A DNA stretch of 64,000 nt from Lysobacterales bacterium (GTDB lineage: Bacteria > Pseudomonadota > Gammaproteobacteria > Xanthomonadales > Xanthomonadaceae), in contig JAEKKX010000006.1 in assembly GCA_019510125.1 (NCBI GenBank), positions 372,001-436,000 of the forward strand, read 5' to 3'. A program made the translations under genes and the position numbers. This document shows, piece after piece, positions 49,132-59,275 of this stretch. How positions within the stretch are numbered: the stretch's first letter is position 1; every line of letters begins with the position of its first letter. Under the pieces are notes generated by a model. That model ran no database searches, was not told the origin of the DNA, and saw only the letters and a list, made by a program, of their open reading frames with translations.

Positions 49132-52111
49132 TCGCTTGGGCCCGCGCGATCCGGTCGCGTGCGATCCCGCGCGGGCCCACGTGGCATTGCCGGCGGCGTC
49201 GCCGCCGCCTGCTGTGCGCGCACTGGCGATGGTGTTGGTGGACCCCCGCGTTTCCACGCAGCGGGCGCTCTCATCGTCCACGATGCCTTGGCGCACCGAC
49301 TGGTCCCTCCTCGATGCGCACCCGGATGCCGCGAGGCGCCCGGGAGCGCTCGGGCGTCCGGACCTTTGCGATGCCGCCTCGCGAGCGACGCTTCTGTCGC
49401 TGGCTGAACGCCACGGGGTAGGCGCGCTTTGCGTGCGCGTCGGAGCCGTTTCGGGCGATCTCGTCGGCGTCGACCTGGTCGAACGGCTGCTTGTCGAGGC
49501 GGGACGTCGCGTCAAGATCGGCATCTCGTGGGCGAACGACGCCTGGCGTGGCAGGGCGCAGGCCCGGCCAGAGGAAGATGCCGTGCTGCTCGCGATGCTG
49601 CTTGCCCGCATGGCGGACTCGCCGGCGGCGTTGCGCGTGGAGGATCGCTTGCTGGTGGTCGTAGAGCATCCCGAACCGGCCTGCATCGCACGCTTGCGCG
49701 CGGCTTGCGAATCGGCCGGGATCGCCATGCCGTTCGTGGTGGCGCGCGACGGGCAAGGCACGTTGCGCGATGGGGCAGAGATACAGGCTGACGCGTTGCT
49801 CGACCTGCCCTGGCCGCCGGAGCGCCTGCCCGGGTCAGCAGGCTTCGACCTCGCCGCGCTCGCCGCGAAGGCGCTCGCCACGGCGGGCGCCGGGCGCATA
49901 CCCGGCGTGGTTGCCGGCTGGGACGATCGACCCCGTCGCGGGAGTTCGGGTGCGTGGGCCGCCGATGCGGACGTCGATGTGTACGCCGCATGGCTCGAGG
50001 CTGCTGTCGTGCGGGCCGAGGCGCAACCCGTGGCGGGCATGCCCATGGTGGTCATCCACGGCTGCAACGGCTGGGCCGACGGCGCGTGCCTGGAGCCGGA
50101 TCTCGACGGTGGATATGCGTGGCTGCACGCCACGCGGGCTGCACTGTACCGGACCACGCAATGGCCCAAAGTGGCGTTCCTTTCCCATGACGCGCGCGCG
50201 CACGGTGCGCAGTACCTTGCCCTGAACATCGTCCGCGAGTGGCTGGCGCTCGGCGTCGAGCTCGAGATCGTCTTGCAGGACGGCGGTTGGCTGCGCTCGC
50301 GGTTCGAAGCCTTGGCGACCACCCACTGCCTCGCAGGGCTGGACGATGCCGGCATCGCTTCGGTGGCCCGGGGCCTGCGCGCCCGGGGCGTGGAGGTGCT
50401 GTTCGCGAATACCGCAGTCACCGGCCGCGTGGTGCACGCGTTCCGGGAGGCCGGGCTTCGCATCATCGGCCTGGTGCACGAACTGCCGGGACTGTTGGCG
50501 TATTACGAGCTGCAGTCCGCGCTGCTGGCGCTGGTCGAAGCCAGCGAACACGTGCTTGTTGCTTCGCGCGTGGTGCGCGACGGGCTCGAGACGATGCTGC
50601 CCGGTCACGACCTCTGCCACGTGATCCAGCGCCCTCAGGGCCTCTACACGCGCAACCGCTATCGCGACTGCCCGATCGAGAGCACGCCGCGCGTGGCGCT
50701 TCGCGATCGTCTTGGCATCGCCCACCATGCCGCTGTCGTGGTCACGGTGGGGTACGCGGATGCGCGCAAGGGCGCGGATCTCTGGGCGCGCGTCGCCGCC
50801 ATCGCATGCCGACGTCGTAGCGACCTGAGGTTCGTGTGGGTGGGGCATCGCGATCCTTCGCTGGCGCCGATCCTGGATGCCTTGCTCCACGATGCGGGCG
50901 TCGTCGATCGCGTCCATTTCCTCGGCGTCGACTTCGACACCGACGACATCTATGCCGGAGCCGATGCCTACGCGCTGACTTCGCGCGAGGATCCGTTTCC
51001 GTCGGTCGTGCTGGAAAGCCTGGCCGTCGGGACGCCGGTAGTGGCCTTTCAGGACACCGGCGGCGGTGCGGAACTGCTGGGCGAGGCGGGAGGTCTGTTG
51101 GCGCCGGCATTCGACGTCGTGGCGTACGCCGATGCGCTGCTGGCGGTGGTCAACGACCCCGCCCGGCGCGCGGCGCTGGGCTCGGCGGGGCGCGCGCGCA
51201 TCGAGCGCGACCATGGATTCCGCGAATACGTGCTGGACCTGCTCGCACTGGCGGGCGGCGAGTGTCCGCGGGTCGACGCCGTGGTGCCGAACTACAACCA
51301 CGCGCGCTATCTCCCCGACCGCATCGCATCGATCGAGGCGCAGACGCTTCCGGTGTCGCGCATGATCCTGCTCGACGATGCATCGGAGGACGCCAGCCCG
51401 GGCGTCCTGCAGATCATCGGCCAGTATTGCAATCCGGCGCCGCTGCTCGTGCGGCGGCGTGAAAACAGTGGATCGCCCTTTCTGCAGTGGCGGGAGGGCT
51501 TGCGGCGTGCGCGGGGCGAATTCGTATGGATCGCCGAAGCGGACGACGTTGCCGAGCCGGAACTGCTGGAACTGCTCGTCGCGGAAATGCGACGCGATTC
51601 GGGGATCGTCCTCGGCTATGCCCAATCCTGTCGCATCGATGGCGACGGCGGCGTTCTCGCTCCTGACTACCTTGGCTGGACCGACGATCTCGACCGCGAG
51701 CGCTGGCGTGCGCCGTACACGGTACAGGGACAGGTCGAGATCTCGCGTGCGCTGGCGGTCAAGAACACCATTCCCAACGTCAGCGCCGTGCTGTTCCGCC
51801 GTGATGCGCTGGAGGCGGTGCTGGAGGACCACATCGACACCATCGCACGGCTGCGGGTCGCCGGGGACTGGGCCACTTACCTGCACCTGGCATGCCTCGG
51901 CCGCATCCATTTCCAACCGCGCGTGGGCAACCGCCACCGTCATCACGCGCGCACCGTCACCTCACGCGTCGATGCGCAGCGCCACTACGACGAGGTCGTC
52001 GCGATGCAGACGCTGGCGTCGACGCTGGCGCCGCTGGGGGAAGACGTGCGGGGTCGCGCCGAGGCCCACCTGGCGTGGCTGCGCGACCATCTCCGGCTCG
52101 GGGAGTCCTGA
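49124..52111 (+). CDS. Large fused protein: WbsX/GH99-like domain, GT4 and GT2 glycosyltransferases
   Basis: A 995-residue protein. Residues about 55-330 resemble WbsX (GH99-like) domains: [15 protein letters not shown] and [20 protein letters not shown] match the WANE-W and NEWAEGA-LEPD patterns, although partly degenerate. Residues about 345-705 are a GT4 domain ([20 protein letters not shown], with the E-x7-E pattern in [20 protein letters not shown]). Residues about 715-990 are GT2 ([20 protein letters not shown], and the DxD-like [17 protein letters not shown]). It would therefore add at least two sugars, with the N-terminal domain of unknown activity. ATG 49124 overlaps the previous stop. 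Start position is the least certain point. Confidence 0.85.
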   Translation: MGDRLGPRDPVACDPARAHVALPAASPPPAVRALAMVLVDPRVSTQRALSSSTMPWRTDWSLLDAHPDAARRPGALGRPDLCDAASRATLLSLAERHGVGALCVRVGAVSGDLVGVDLVERLLVEAGRRVKIGISWANDAWRGRAQARPEEDAVLLAMLLARMADSPAALRVEDRLLVVVEHPEPACIARLRAACESAGIAMPFVVARDGQGTLRDGAEIQADALLDLPWPPERLPGSAGFDLAALAAKALATAGAGRIPGVVAGWDDRPRRGSSGAWAADADVDVYAAWLEAAVVRAEAQPVAGMPMVVIHGCNGWADGACLEPDLDGGYAWLHATRAALYRTTQWPKVAFLSHDARAHGAQYLALNIVREWLALGVELEIVLQDGGWLRSRFEALATTHCLAGLDDAGIASVARGLRARGVEVLFANTAVTGRVVHAFREAGLRIIGLVHELPGLLAYYELQSALLALVEASEHVLVASRVVRDGLETMLPGHDLCHVIQRPQGLYTRNRYRDCPIESTPRVALRDRLGIAHHAAVVVTVGYADARKGADLWARVAAIACRRRSDLRFVWVGHRDPSLAPILDALLHDAGVVDRVHFLGVDFDTDDIYAGADAYALTSREDPFPSVVLESLAVGTPVVAFQDTGGGAELLGEAGGLLAPAFDVVAYADALLAVVNDPARRAALGSAGRARIERDHGFREYVLDLLALAGGECPRVDAVVPNYNHARYLPDRIASIEAQTLPVSRMILLDDASEDASPGVLQIIGQYCNPAPLLVRRRENSGSPFLQWREGLRRARGEFVWIAEADDVAEPELLELLVAEMRRDSGIVLGYAQSCRIDGDGGVLAPDYLGWTDDLDRERWRAPYTVQGQVEISRALAVKNTIPNVSAVLFRRDALEAVLEDHIDTIARLRVAGDWATYLHLACLGRIHFQPRVGNRHRHHARTVTSRVDAQRHYDEVVAMQTLASTLAPLGEDVRGRAEAHLAWLRDHLRLGES

Positions 52112-52114
52112 GTC

Positions 52115-53074
52115 GTGGCGATCCTGCTCCTCGGCGGCAACGGTTTCATCGGCAGTCATCTGGCCGAAGCCCTCAGTGCGCGCGGCGATCGCGTGGTGGT
52201 GCTCGATGCACGTGCGCCACGGACCGACACGCAATGGCGGGGTATCGACTATCGCCGCGCCGACCCGTTCGCTGCGGACGCTCTGGACGCCGCCCTGGCC
52301 GACTGCGATATCGTGGTTCACCTGGCCAGCGCCACTACGCCCGCGACCGCCGATGCCGATCCCGTGCGCGACGTCGAGGCGAATCTGATCGGGACGTTGC
52401 GTCTGCTCGAGGCGATGCGTCGCCATGGTCGCCGCCGGCTCATTTATCTGTCCTCCGGCGGAACCGTGTACGGCAATCCCACCGGGCTGCCCGTCGCGGA
52501 ATCGCATGCGCTCAACCCGATCTGCGCCTATGGCGTGGTGAAAGTGGCGGTGGAGCATTGCATCCGCATCCAGGCCGATGCCGGAATGCTCGACCCGGTG
52601 GTTGTGCGGCCCTCGAACCCGTATGGCGAGCGCCAGGCCGCCTCCCGGGCGCAGGGCCTGATTGGCATCGCGATGATGCGTTTGCTGAAAGGCGCGCCTG
52701 TGCAGTTGTGGGGGGACGGAGGCCACGTGCGAGACTTCCTGCACGTGGACGATCTCGTCCGCCTGCTGGTCACGGCGGTGCATGGCAATGTAAGCGGCGT
52801 GTTCAACGCCGGTGGCGGCCAGGGACATCGTCTCGATGAAGTGTGTGCGCTCATCGAGCGCGCGGCAGGTACGCCGCTGCGCATCGAGCGGCTGCCCGCT
52901 CGGCGCTTCGACGTGCGCGAGATCGTGCTCGACATCCGCGCAGCCCGCGACGCATTCGGGTGGGCGCCGTCCATCCCCCTGTCCGATGGCGTCCTGCGTA
53001 CCTGGCAGATCCTGTCCCGAGGCGCGCGCGCCGTGCCGTATCCCCCGCAAAGACCTTCCGCAAGCACCCTATGA
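52115..53074 (+). CDS. NAD-dependent nucleotide-sugar epimerase/dehydratase (SDR)
   Basis: A 319-residue extended SDR. The NAD site ILLLGGNGFIGSHLAEAL is followed by VHLASATTP, YLSSGGTVYGN (Ser) and the catalytic AYGVVKVAVE (Tyr-x3-Lys). NPYGERQ and WGDGGHVRDFLHVDDLVRLL are typical of UDP-glucose 4-epimerase/WcaG relatives. The start is GTG at 52115, with GGGGAG upstream. Its sugar substrate cannot be read from the sequence. It ends in ATGA overlap with the next glycosyltransferase gene, inside the same operon. Confidence 0.9.
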   Translation: MAILLLGGNGFIGSHLAEALSARGDRVVVLDARAPRTDTQWRGIDYRRADPFAADALDAALADCDIVVHLASATTPATADADPVRDVEANLIGTLRLLEAMRRHGRRRLIYLSSGGTVYGNPTGLPVAESHALNPICAYGVVKVAVEHCIRIQADAGMLDPVVVRPSNPYGERQAASRAQGLIGIAMMRLLKGAPVQLWGDGGHVRDFLHVDDLVRLLVTAVHGNVSGVFNAGGGQGHRLDEVCALIERAAGTPLRIERLPARRFDVREIVLDIRAARDAFGWAPSIPLSDGVLRTWQILSRGARAVPYPPQRPSASTL

Positions 53075-56000
53075 CGATCTCGCCGCCACCGCTCGCGTTC
53101 TTCACGATCTGTTCGAAGAACTTCATTGCCTATGCGCTGACACTGGCCGCGTCGATACGCGAGCACCATCCGGAAGCGCGCGTCTACGTGGCGCTGTGCG
53201 ACCGGCTGGACGCGGCGTTCGATCCCGCCGAGCTGCCGTTCGAGCTGGTGCAACTGGAGCAACTCGACATTCCGGGCCTCGCGGGAATGATCGAGCGCTA
53301 CAACATCACCGAACTCAACACGTCGATCAAGCCGTTCGTGTTCGAGTGGCTGTTCAGGCAGCGGGGTGAGCAGCGCGTGGTCTATCTTGACCCCGATATC
53401 CTCGTCGTCTCGCCGCTTGAGGACATCGATCGCCGCCTGGGCCTGGAAGCCGATGCCATCCTCACGCCGCACGTGCTCGACCCGGCCGAGGGAGGTGTGG
53501 AGATCGACGACATCAAGATGCTGCAGCTCGGCATCTACAACCTCGGCTTCTGCGCGCTCAACAATACGCCGCGTGTCCAGGATGTCGTCCGCTGGTGGCA
53601 GCGCCGGCTGGAAAGGCAGTGCGTCATCGACATCCCCAATGGCCTGTTCGTGGACCAGAAGTGGGCCGACCTGCTGCCGTGCTTCATCCCGCGGACGCAT
53701 ATCCTCCAGCATCCGGGCTACAACGTCGCCTATTGGAATCTGCAGCAGCGGCGCGTCGTGCGCGGGATCTCGGGCTGGACCTCGAACGACCTGCCGCTCG
53801 TCTTCGTTCACTTCAGCGGAAACAACCTGCAGGACGCGTCGGTATTCTCCCGGCACAGTTGGCAGCTCAATGCGGCCAACGTGGGCGAGATCAACGAGCT
53901 CCTCGGCGAATACCGCCGGCGCGTGTTCGCAAACGACCACGCGCGCTGGTCCAGGATGGCCTATGCCTTCAACTGGAATGGGGCCTCAGGCAAGAACGAA
54001 CACACGCCGCAGGACGCTGCAGTGGGCGGCGTCGCATCGGCACCGGCGGCGCCGGCTGCCGTCCAGTCGACCGCGTGGCCGCCACCGGTCCGGCGCAATC
54101 GCCGCTGGCGCAACGCCTTGGTCACCCTGGACCGCGCCCGAGAGCATGCGGGCGGTTGGTGGCCGATGCTGATGAAAGGCGTCAAGGTCTTCCGCCGCGG
54201 CGGGGTGCCGCTGGTGCGCGATACGGTGCGCAACCTCAACCTGATCTACCCGGTCGTACATCGCTGGGGCAATGCGCGGCCGGTAGCCGTCGCCGAGTAC
54301 CTCGGACCGAAGATGCCGGTGCCGGGCGTCGACGGAAGAGGAAAATTGCTGTTCATCGATTGGTCGACGCCACGTCCGGATTGCGATGCGGGCTCCATCA
54401 CCGCGTTCTACCTGATGAAGATCCTGATCGATCTCGGCTATGAAGTCGTCTTCATCCCGAGCGACCTGTTGTACCTCGGAGACTACACCGAGGCCGTGCG
54501 AGGGCTCGGTGTGCGTTGCCTGTCCGCCGACGACATCGGATCGGTCGAGGAGCACCTTCGGGCCGAGGGTGGGACCTATACCCACGCGCTGCTGTGCCGC
54601 GCGCCCATCGCGGCGCTCTACATCGACCAGATCCGCGCCCACGCCCCCGCCGCGCGCATCATCCTCAATACCTCCGATCTGCATTACCTGCGTGACCTGC
54701 GCGAGGCGGAGCTGTCCGGCGATCCTGCACAGATGGAGACGGCGTTGCGCTGGAAGGCGCACGAGCAGTCGATCATCCGCGCCTGCGACCACAGCATCGT
54801 GATGAGCGACCATGAGCTGCGCATCCTGCAGCACGAGCTGCCGGGCGCGGACATCCACCTCGTGCCGCTCATGTTCGTCGACATCCCGGGGCGTTCGGCC
54901 GGGTTCTCTGAACGCAAGGACATGCTCTTCATCGGCGGTTTCCCGCACCCGCCGAACGTCGATGCGGTGGTGTGGTTCTGCGACCGGATATGGCCGCTTG
55001 TGCGTCCGAGATTGCCGGGCGTGCGCGTGCATCTGATCGGCAACAAGCCGTCCGACGCCGTGCATGCGCTCGGCGCCATCGAAGGCGTGAACGTGGTCGG
55101 TTACGTCGAAGACCTCAAGCCGTGGTTCGACGGCATCCGCATGAGCGTCGCGCCGCTGCGTTATGGCGCCGGCATCAAGGGCAAGCTGGGCACCAGCCTG
55201 AGCTTCGGCGTGCCGTCGGTGGCCACCACCATCGCCGTGGAAGGCATGGGCATTCGTGATGGTGTGGAGGCGCTGGTGGCGGACGACGAGCAGGCCTTCG
55301 CCGATGCGGTGGTCCGGCTCTACACCGACGAAGCGCTGTGGGAGCGCATCAGCCTGGACGGCCTGCGTTTCGTCGACGACACGTATTCACTCGACGCGGG
55401 CCTGCGCCGGGTGGATGCCTTCCTGCGGACGGTGGAGGCGGGTTTGCCTGCCTTCCCCGGGTTCTTCATCGCCGACGCGGATGAGTACGCACGGCATTTC
55501 GCGATGGTCCAGCCCAAGATGGTGGATCGCGTGGAGGAGGAGATCAGGCTGATCCCGGCTGGCGCTTCGAGCTTCGAGATCGGTGGCTGGTGCGCGATCT
55601 GCCGGGAGCCGAGCCTGTTCCGGGCGAGCTTCGACTACAGTTGCAGTACGCGCCCGGACGGCGGCCCGATGCCCAACTGGCGCGAGCACCTCGATTGCCG
55701 GCGCTGCGGCTTCATGAACCGGATGCGCGCGGCCGTGCACCTCATGGAAGCCCGGGTGCGCCCCGGGCCCGATGCCGACGTGTACCTGACCGAGCAGTCC
55801 ACCGCGCTCTACCGTTGGATGAAGACGCGTTTTCCGCGCCTGGAAGGCAGCGAATACCTGGGCGACCGCGTGCCGTTCGGCGAGGTGCTCGATGGCTTGC
55901 GCAACGAAGACCTGACCGCAACGACCTGGCCGGACGCGCGCTTCGATGTCGTGCTTTCGCTCGACGTGTTCGAACACGTTCCTTCCGTCGAGGCCGCATT

Positions 56001-56376
56001 CGCGGATTGTTTCCGTATCCTCCGCCCGGGCGGTGCGCTGGTCTGGGCGGCCCCGTTCGCGCTCGACGACGAGGGCCGTTTGCGCGAATCCAACGTCGTC
56101 CGTGCCCGTCGCGACTCCGATGGCGGCGTGGTGCATCTCCTGGAACCCGAGTATCACGGCAATCCGGTCGATCCCGGACACGGCTCGCTGTGTTTCCGGT
56201 ACTTCGGGCTCGAGGTGCTGGAACAATTGCGCGCCGCGGGCTTCGAGCGCCCCGAGCTGGTGTTCTACTGGTCGCGGCCACTGGGTTACCTCGGGCGAGA
56301 ACAGGTGCTTTGCATCGCCCGCAAGCCCGCGTCCACCCCGCCCGTCACTTCCTCTCGAGAGTCCAGTCGTCCATGA
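53071..56376 (+). CDS. Trimodular glycan enzyme: GT8-like domain, GT4 domain and methyltransferase
   Basis: A 1101-residue protein. Residues 1-300 are a GT8-like (GT-A) domain: FFTICSKNFIAYALTLAASI, VVYLDPDILVVSPLEDIDRR (with DPD) and FVHFSGNNLQDASVF. After a linker, residues about 425-800 form a GT4 domain with RKDMLFIGGFPHPPNVDAVV and SVAPLRYGAGIKGKLGTSL. The C-terminal part (about 830-1101) has four cysteines in two CxxC pairs (WCAICREPS and DCRRCGFMN). An AdoMet methyltransferase core follows (FDVVLSLDVFEHVPSVEAAF). Start ATG 53071 overlaps the preceding stop. One polypeptide could transfer two sugars and methylate one. Confidence 0.9.
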   Translation: MTISPPPLAFFTICSKNFIAYALTLAASIREHHPEARVYVALCDRLDAAFDPAELPFELVQLEQLDIPGLAGMIERYNITELNTSIKPFVFEWLFRQRGEQRVVYLDPDILVVSPLEDIDRRLGLEADAILTPHVLDPAEGGVEIDDIKMLQLGIYNLGFCALNNTPRVQDVVRWWQRRLERQCVIDIPNGLFVDQKWADLLPCFIPRTHILQHPGYNVAYWNLQQRRVVRGISGWTSNDLPLVFVHFSGNNLQDASVFSRHSWQLNAANVGEINELLGEYRRRVFANDHARWSRMAYAFNWNGASGKNEHTPQDAAVGGVASAPAAPAAVQSTAWPPPVRRNRRWRNALVTLDRAREHAGGWWPMLMKGVKVFRRGGVPLVRDTVRNLNLIYPVVHRWGNARPVAVAEYLGPKMPVPGVDGRGKLLFIDWSTPRPDCDAGSITAFYLMKILIDLGYEVVFIPSDLLYLGDYTEAVRGLGVRCLSADDIGSVEEHLRAEGGTYTHALLCRAPIAALYIDQIRAHAPAARIILNTSDLHYLRDLREAELSGDPAQMETALRWKAHEQSIIRACDHSIVMSDHELRILQHELPGADIHLVPLMFVDIPGRSAGFSERKDMLFIGGFPHPPNVDAVVWFCDRIWPLVRPRLPGVRVHLIGNKPSDAVHALGAIEGVNVVGYVEDLKPWFDGIRMSVAPLRYGAGIKGKLGTSLSFGVPSVATTIAVEGMGIRDGVEALVADDEQAFADAVVRLYTDEALWERISLDGLRFVDDTYSLDAGLRRVDAFLRTVEAGLPAFPGFFIADADEYARHFAMVQPKMVDRVEEEIRLIPAGASSFEIGGWCAICREPSLFRASFDYSCSTRPDGGPMPNWREHLDCRRCGFMNRMRAAVHLMEARVRPGPDADVYLTEQSTALYRWMKTRFPRLEGSEYLGDRVPFGEVLDGLRNEDLTATTWPDARFDVVLSLDVFEHVPSVEAAFADCFRILRPGGALVWAAPFALDDEGRLRESNVVRARRDSDGGVVHLLEPEYHGNPVDPGHGSLCFRYFGLEVLEQLRAAGFERPELVFYWSRPLGYLGREQVLCIARKPASTPPVTSSRESSRP

Positions 56377-57434
56377 AGAACATCCTCATCGTGCTCGTGG
56401 CGCTGCTGCTCGCCGCCGCGGGCTGGCTGATCCTCCGCGACCAGACGGCGGAGCCCAGTGCCGCCGCCGAGCACGTACCGAGCGAATCTCCCGCTGCCGC
56501 TACCGCTGCCGCGCCGGATGCGGGGCAGGCGGCAGCGGCCGCCCAACCCGTGGCCGGGGCCGTGCTGCTGTGGCGCCGATTGCCTTCCGGCGACAACCTC
56601 CTGTGGCACTTCCGCCGCGATGGCGCGCCGATGACGCGGGCGGCGCAAGCCGCAGGTCCGGAATGGACAGCGGTCGCGCATGCCCCGGGCGGCTGGGGCG
56701 AGGGCGACCTCGTCGCCTGGCGCAATTCGGCAACCGGTGAGCTGCGACTGTGGCGACTGTCCGGTGAGGGCGAGCCGCGTTCGGTCGCGCTGCCCCCCGC
56801 AGGCCCGGACTGGCGTATCGCGGCGCTGGCCGATGCCGATGGAGACGGCGATGCGGACATCATCTGGATACGTCCTGGCGCGGAGGTCGCGGTGTGGACC
56901 CTGCAGGACGGCGCGGTGATCGACCAGGCCGTGATAGGCGATACCGGCCCGGGCTGGCGGTTGGCCGCCGTCGCCGACTTCGACGGCGACGGCCGTGCAG
57001 ACCTGTTCTGGCGCCGGGAAGACGGCGATTCGGCCGCAGTGTGGGCGCTGGACGGCGTCGCGGCTCCCGCCACGCGCAGCATGGCCGATGCGGGGGCCGG
57101 ATGGCGGCTGATCGCGGCGGCGCCGCTGGATGCAGAGCGTGGCGCCGACCTGCTGTGGCAGGACGCCACCGGCACGCTCGCCGGCTGGAGCGGCGCCGAC
57201 CCGGTGCGTACTTTCGCGTTGGCGCGTCCCGCGAGCGAGGGTTGGACCCTCCTGGACGCGCTCGACATCACCGGAGACGGACGCGCCGAGCTGCTTTGGC
57301 GGCGCGTCGCCGACGGTTCGGTGGGCGCATGGTCGCTCGCCGGCGATGGCCGGGTGACCGACATCGCGCTCCCACCGGTCGAGGCGGCTTGGCAGCCGGT
57401 CGCGCACGCGCTCGCCGATGCCTCCGCCGATTGA
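56373..57434 (+). CDS. Membrane-anchored FG-GAP/VCBS-like beta-propeller protein
   Basis: A 353-residue protein. An N-terminal hydrophobic anchor (NILIVLVALLLAAAGWLIL) is followed by an Ala/Pro/Glu linker (about 28-62), then about five or six 45-50-residue repeats. Each contains a GW-x-aa-x-D-DGDG-x-AD-x-xW core, for example RIAALADADGDGDADIIWIR and RLAAVADFDGDGRADLFWRR. Such calcium-loop repeats build beta-propellers that bind carbohydrates or proteins. It overlaps the preceding giant glycosyltransferase gene by four bases (ATGA). The repeats resemble those at the C-terminus of the protease encoded at 61191-63533. A cell-surface role related to the glycan is likely. Confidence 0.82.
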   Translation: MKNILIVLVALLLAAAGWLILRDQTAEPSAAAEHVPSESPAAATAAAPDAGQAAAAAQPVAGAVLLWRRLPSGDNLLWHFRRDGAPMTRAAQAAGPEWTAVAHAPGGWGEGDLVAWRNSATGELRLWRLSGEGEPRSVALPPAGPDWRIAALADADGDGDADIIWIRPGAEVAVWTLQDGAVIDQAVIGDTGPGWRLAAVADFDGDGRADLFWRREDGDSAAVWALDGVAAPATRSMADAGAGWRLIAAAPLDAERGADLLWQDATGTLAGWSGADPVRTFALARPASEGWTLLDALDITGDGRAELLWRRVADGSVGAWSLAGDGRVTDIALPPVEAAWQPVAHALADASAD

Positions 57435-57500
57435 CGGCACAATGGCGCTGCCCGGCAGGACAGGGGCTGCCGCAGCAACGCCACACTTCAGGATCCCGAC

Positions 57501-58238
57501 ATGAAAGAATGCAGCAAGTCGATCGCGCGACGGCTCTCCGACCCCAATTTCAGCAACCGTTATTTCGTCGGGAACGGCATCGACATCGGCGGCAAGCCCG
57601 ACCCGCTGGCGCTTTATGCCGGCATGTTCTCGCGCCTGGCCCACGTGCGGACCTGGGACTGGGAGGACGGCGACGCGCAGCACCTCGCGGATGTCGCCGA
57701 CGACGCGCTGGACTTCGTCCACAGCAGCCATTGCCTCGAACACCTCGTCGATCCGCGCGAGGGCCTGCGCAATTGGCTGCGCGTGGTGAAGCCGGGCGGT
57801 TACCTCGTGATCACGGTCCCGGACGAGGATTTGTACGAGCAGGGCATGTTCCCGAGCACGTTCAACCGCGATCACAAGTGGACCTTCACGATCTTCAAGC
57901 ACGCATCCTGGTGCGATCGCTCGCTGAACGTGCTCGACCTCGTGCGCGAACTGGGCGAGCAGGCGGAACTGGTGCGCGTCGAGCAACTGTCCTCGACGTA
58001 TCGTTTCGACCTGCCTCGCTTCGACCAGACGCTGACGCCGGTGGGCGAGTGCGGAATTGAATTCGTGGTGCGCAAGCGTCCAGCCGCGGAAATCGCGGCG
58101 CGCGGGCGCTGGCAGCGTCCCGCTGAACTCCCCGACCGCGAATTGCGCCTCCACTTCAACCAGTATCGCGATGACATGCGCGCGATGAAGTCGAACAACG
58201 ACGGCGCGCCGCCGTTCCAGAACGACGCGCCGCTATGA
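57501..58238 (+). CDS. Class I SAM-dependent methyltransferase
   Basis: A 245-residue protein. The AdoMet region reads RYFVGNGIDIGGKPDPLALY, followed by DALDFVHSSHCLEHLVDPRE and VVKPGGYLVITVPDEDLYEQ, a Methyltransf_11/23 core. The GIDIGG motif replaces the usual E/DxGxGxG but keeps the loop. The C-terminal half has FDLPRFDQTLTPVGECGIE and is cluster-specific. The ATG at 57501 is 66 nt after the FG-GAP-like gene, and its stop overlaps the heptose kinase start. Sugar O-methylation is the most likely job. Confidence 0.85.
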   Translation: MKECSKSIARRLSDPNFSNRYFVGNGIDIGGKPDPLALYAGMFSRLAHVRTWDWEDGDAQHLADVADDALDFVHSSHCLEHLVDPREGLRNWLRVVKPGGYLVITVPDEDLYEQGMFPSTFNRDHKWTFTIFKHASWCDRSLNVLDLVRELGEQAELVRVEQLSSTYRFDLPRFDQTLTPVGECGIEFVVRKRPAAEIAARGRWQRPAELPDRELRLHFNQYRDDMRAMKSNNDGAPPFQNDAPL

Positions 58239-59275
58239 TGCCGGGAATGCTCGTGCGCGCGCGCGCGCCGCTGCGCCTCGGCCTCGCCGGGGGCGGCACC
58301 GACGTCTCGCCGTACTGCGACCAGTTCGGCGGCAATGTGCTCAACGCCACCATCGACCGCTATGCCTACGCCGTGATCCGCACGCTGGATGCGCCCGTGG
58401 TGCGGTTCGTCGCAAGCGACCAGCCCGCCACGATCGAGCTGCCGCTTGACGCGCACTATCCGCTCGACGGTCCGCTGGCGCTGCACCGCGCGGTCTACAA
58501 CCATATGGTCGCCGAATACCTCGGCGGGCGCCCGTTGGCGCTTGAGCTGACGACGTTCTGCGATTCGCCCGTCGGCTCGGGCCTGGGCTCATCGTCAACG
58601 CTGGTGGTGACGATGATCCGCGCGTTCGTCGAACTGCTGAACCTGCCCCTCGACGACTACGCGGTCGCGCATCTCGCCTACCGGATCGAACGCATCGACT
58701 GCGGCCTGAAGGGCGGGAAGCAGGACCAGTACTCCGCCACGTTCGGCGGTTTCAACTTCATGGAGTTCTACGACGGCGATCGTGTCGTGGTCAACCCGCT
58801 GCGCATCAAGAACTGGGTGCTGTGCGAACTGGAAGCGTCGCTGTTGCTGTACTACTCCGGGGTCTCGCGCGAATCCGCGCGCATCATCGCCGACCAGAGT
58901 CGGAACGTCTCGCAGGGCGACGGCGGCGCGCTGGAGGCCATGCACCGGCTCAAGCAGGAAGCGCAGGCGATGAAGAACGCGTTGCTGCGCGGTGCGTTCG
59001 GTGAGGTCGTCGATTCGATGCGGCTGGGCTGGGAAAGCAAGAAGGGCACCGCAAGCACCGTGAGTACTCCCCGGATCGAGGCGATCCACGCCGCCGCCAT
59101 GGAGGCCGGTGCGTTGGCCGGCAAGGTGTCCGGCGCCGGTGGCGGCGGATTCATGATGTTCTTCGTCCGCCCTGACCGCCGGATGGACGTGATCCGCGCG
59201 TTGCGCGGCTTCGAAGGCGATGTGGCCAACTGCCACTTCACGAAACATGGCACACAGGCCTGGAGGCTCGAATGA
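58235..59275 (+). CDS. hddA: D-glycero-alpha-D-manno-heptose-7-phosphate 1-kinase (GHMP family)
   Basis: A 346-residue GHMP kinase. [20 protein letters not shown] at the N-terminus, the ATP loop [15 protein letters not shown], and [15 protein letters not shown] near the end are typical of HddA and its relative FKP. It phosphorylates C1 of D-glycero-alpha-D-manno-heptose 7-phosphate in the GDP-heptose pathway. The neighbouring gmhA, hddC and gmhB genes define the pathway. ATG 58235 overlaps the methyltransferase stop; ATG 58247 is an alternative. Downstream genes overlap by four bases each. Confidence 0.9.
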   Translation: MMPGMLVRARAPLRLGLAGGGTDVSPYCDQFGGNVLNATIDRYAYAVIRTLDAPVVRFVASDQPATIELPLDAHYPLDGPLALHRAVYNHMVAEYLGGRPLALELTTFCDSPVGSGLGSSSTLVVTMIRAFVELLNLPLDDYAVAHLAYRIERIDCGLKGGKQDQYSATFGGFNFMEFYDGDRVVVNPLRIKNWVLCELEASLLLYYSGVSRESARIIADQSRNVSQGDGGALEAMHRLKQEAQAMKNALLRGAFGEVVDSMRLGWESKKGTASTVSTPRIEAIHAAAMEAGALAGKVSGAGGGGFMMFFVRPDRRMDVIRALRGFEGDVANCHFTKHGTQAWRLE

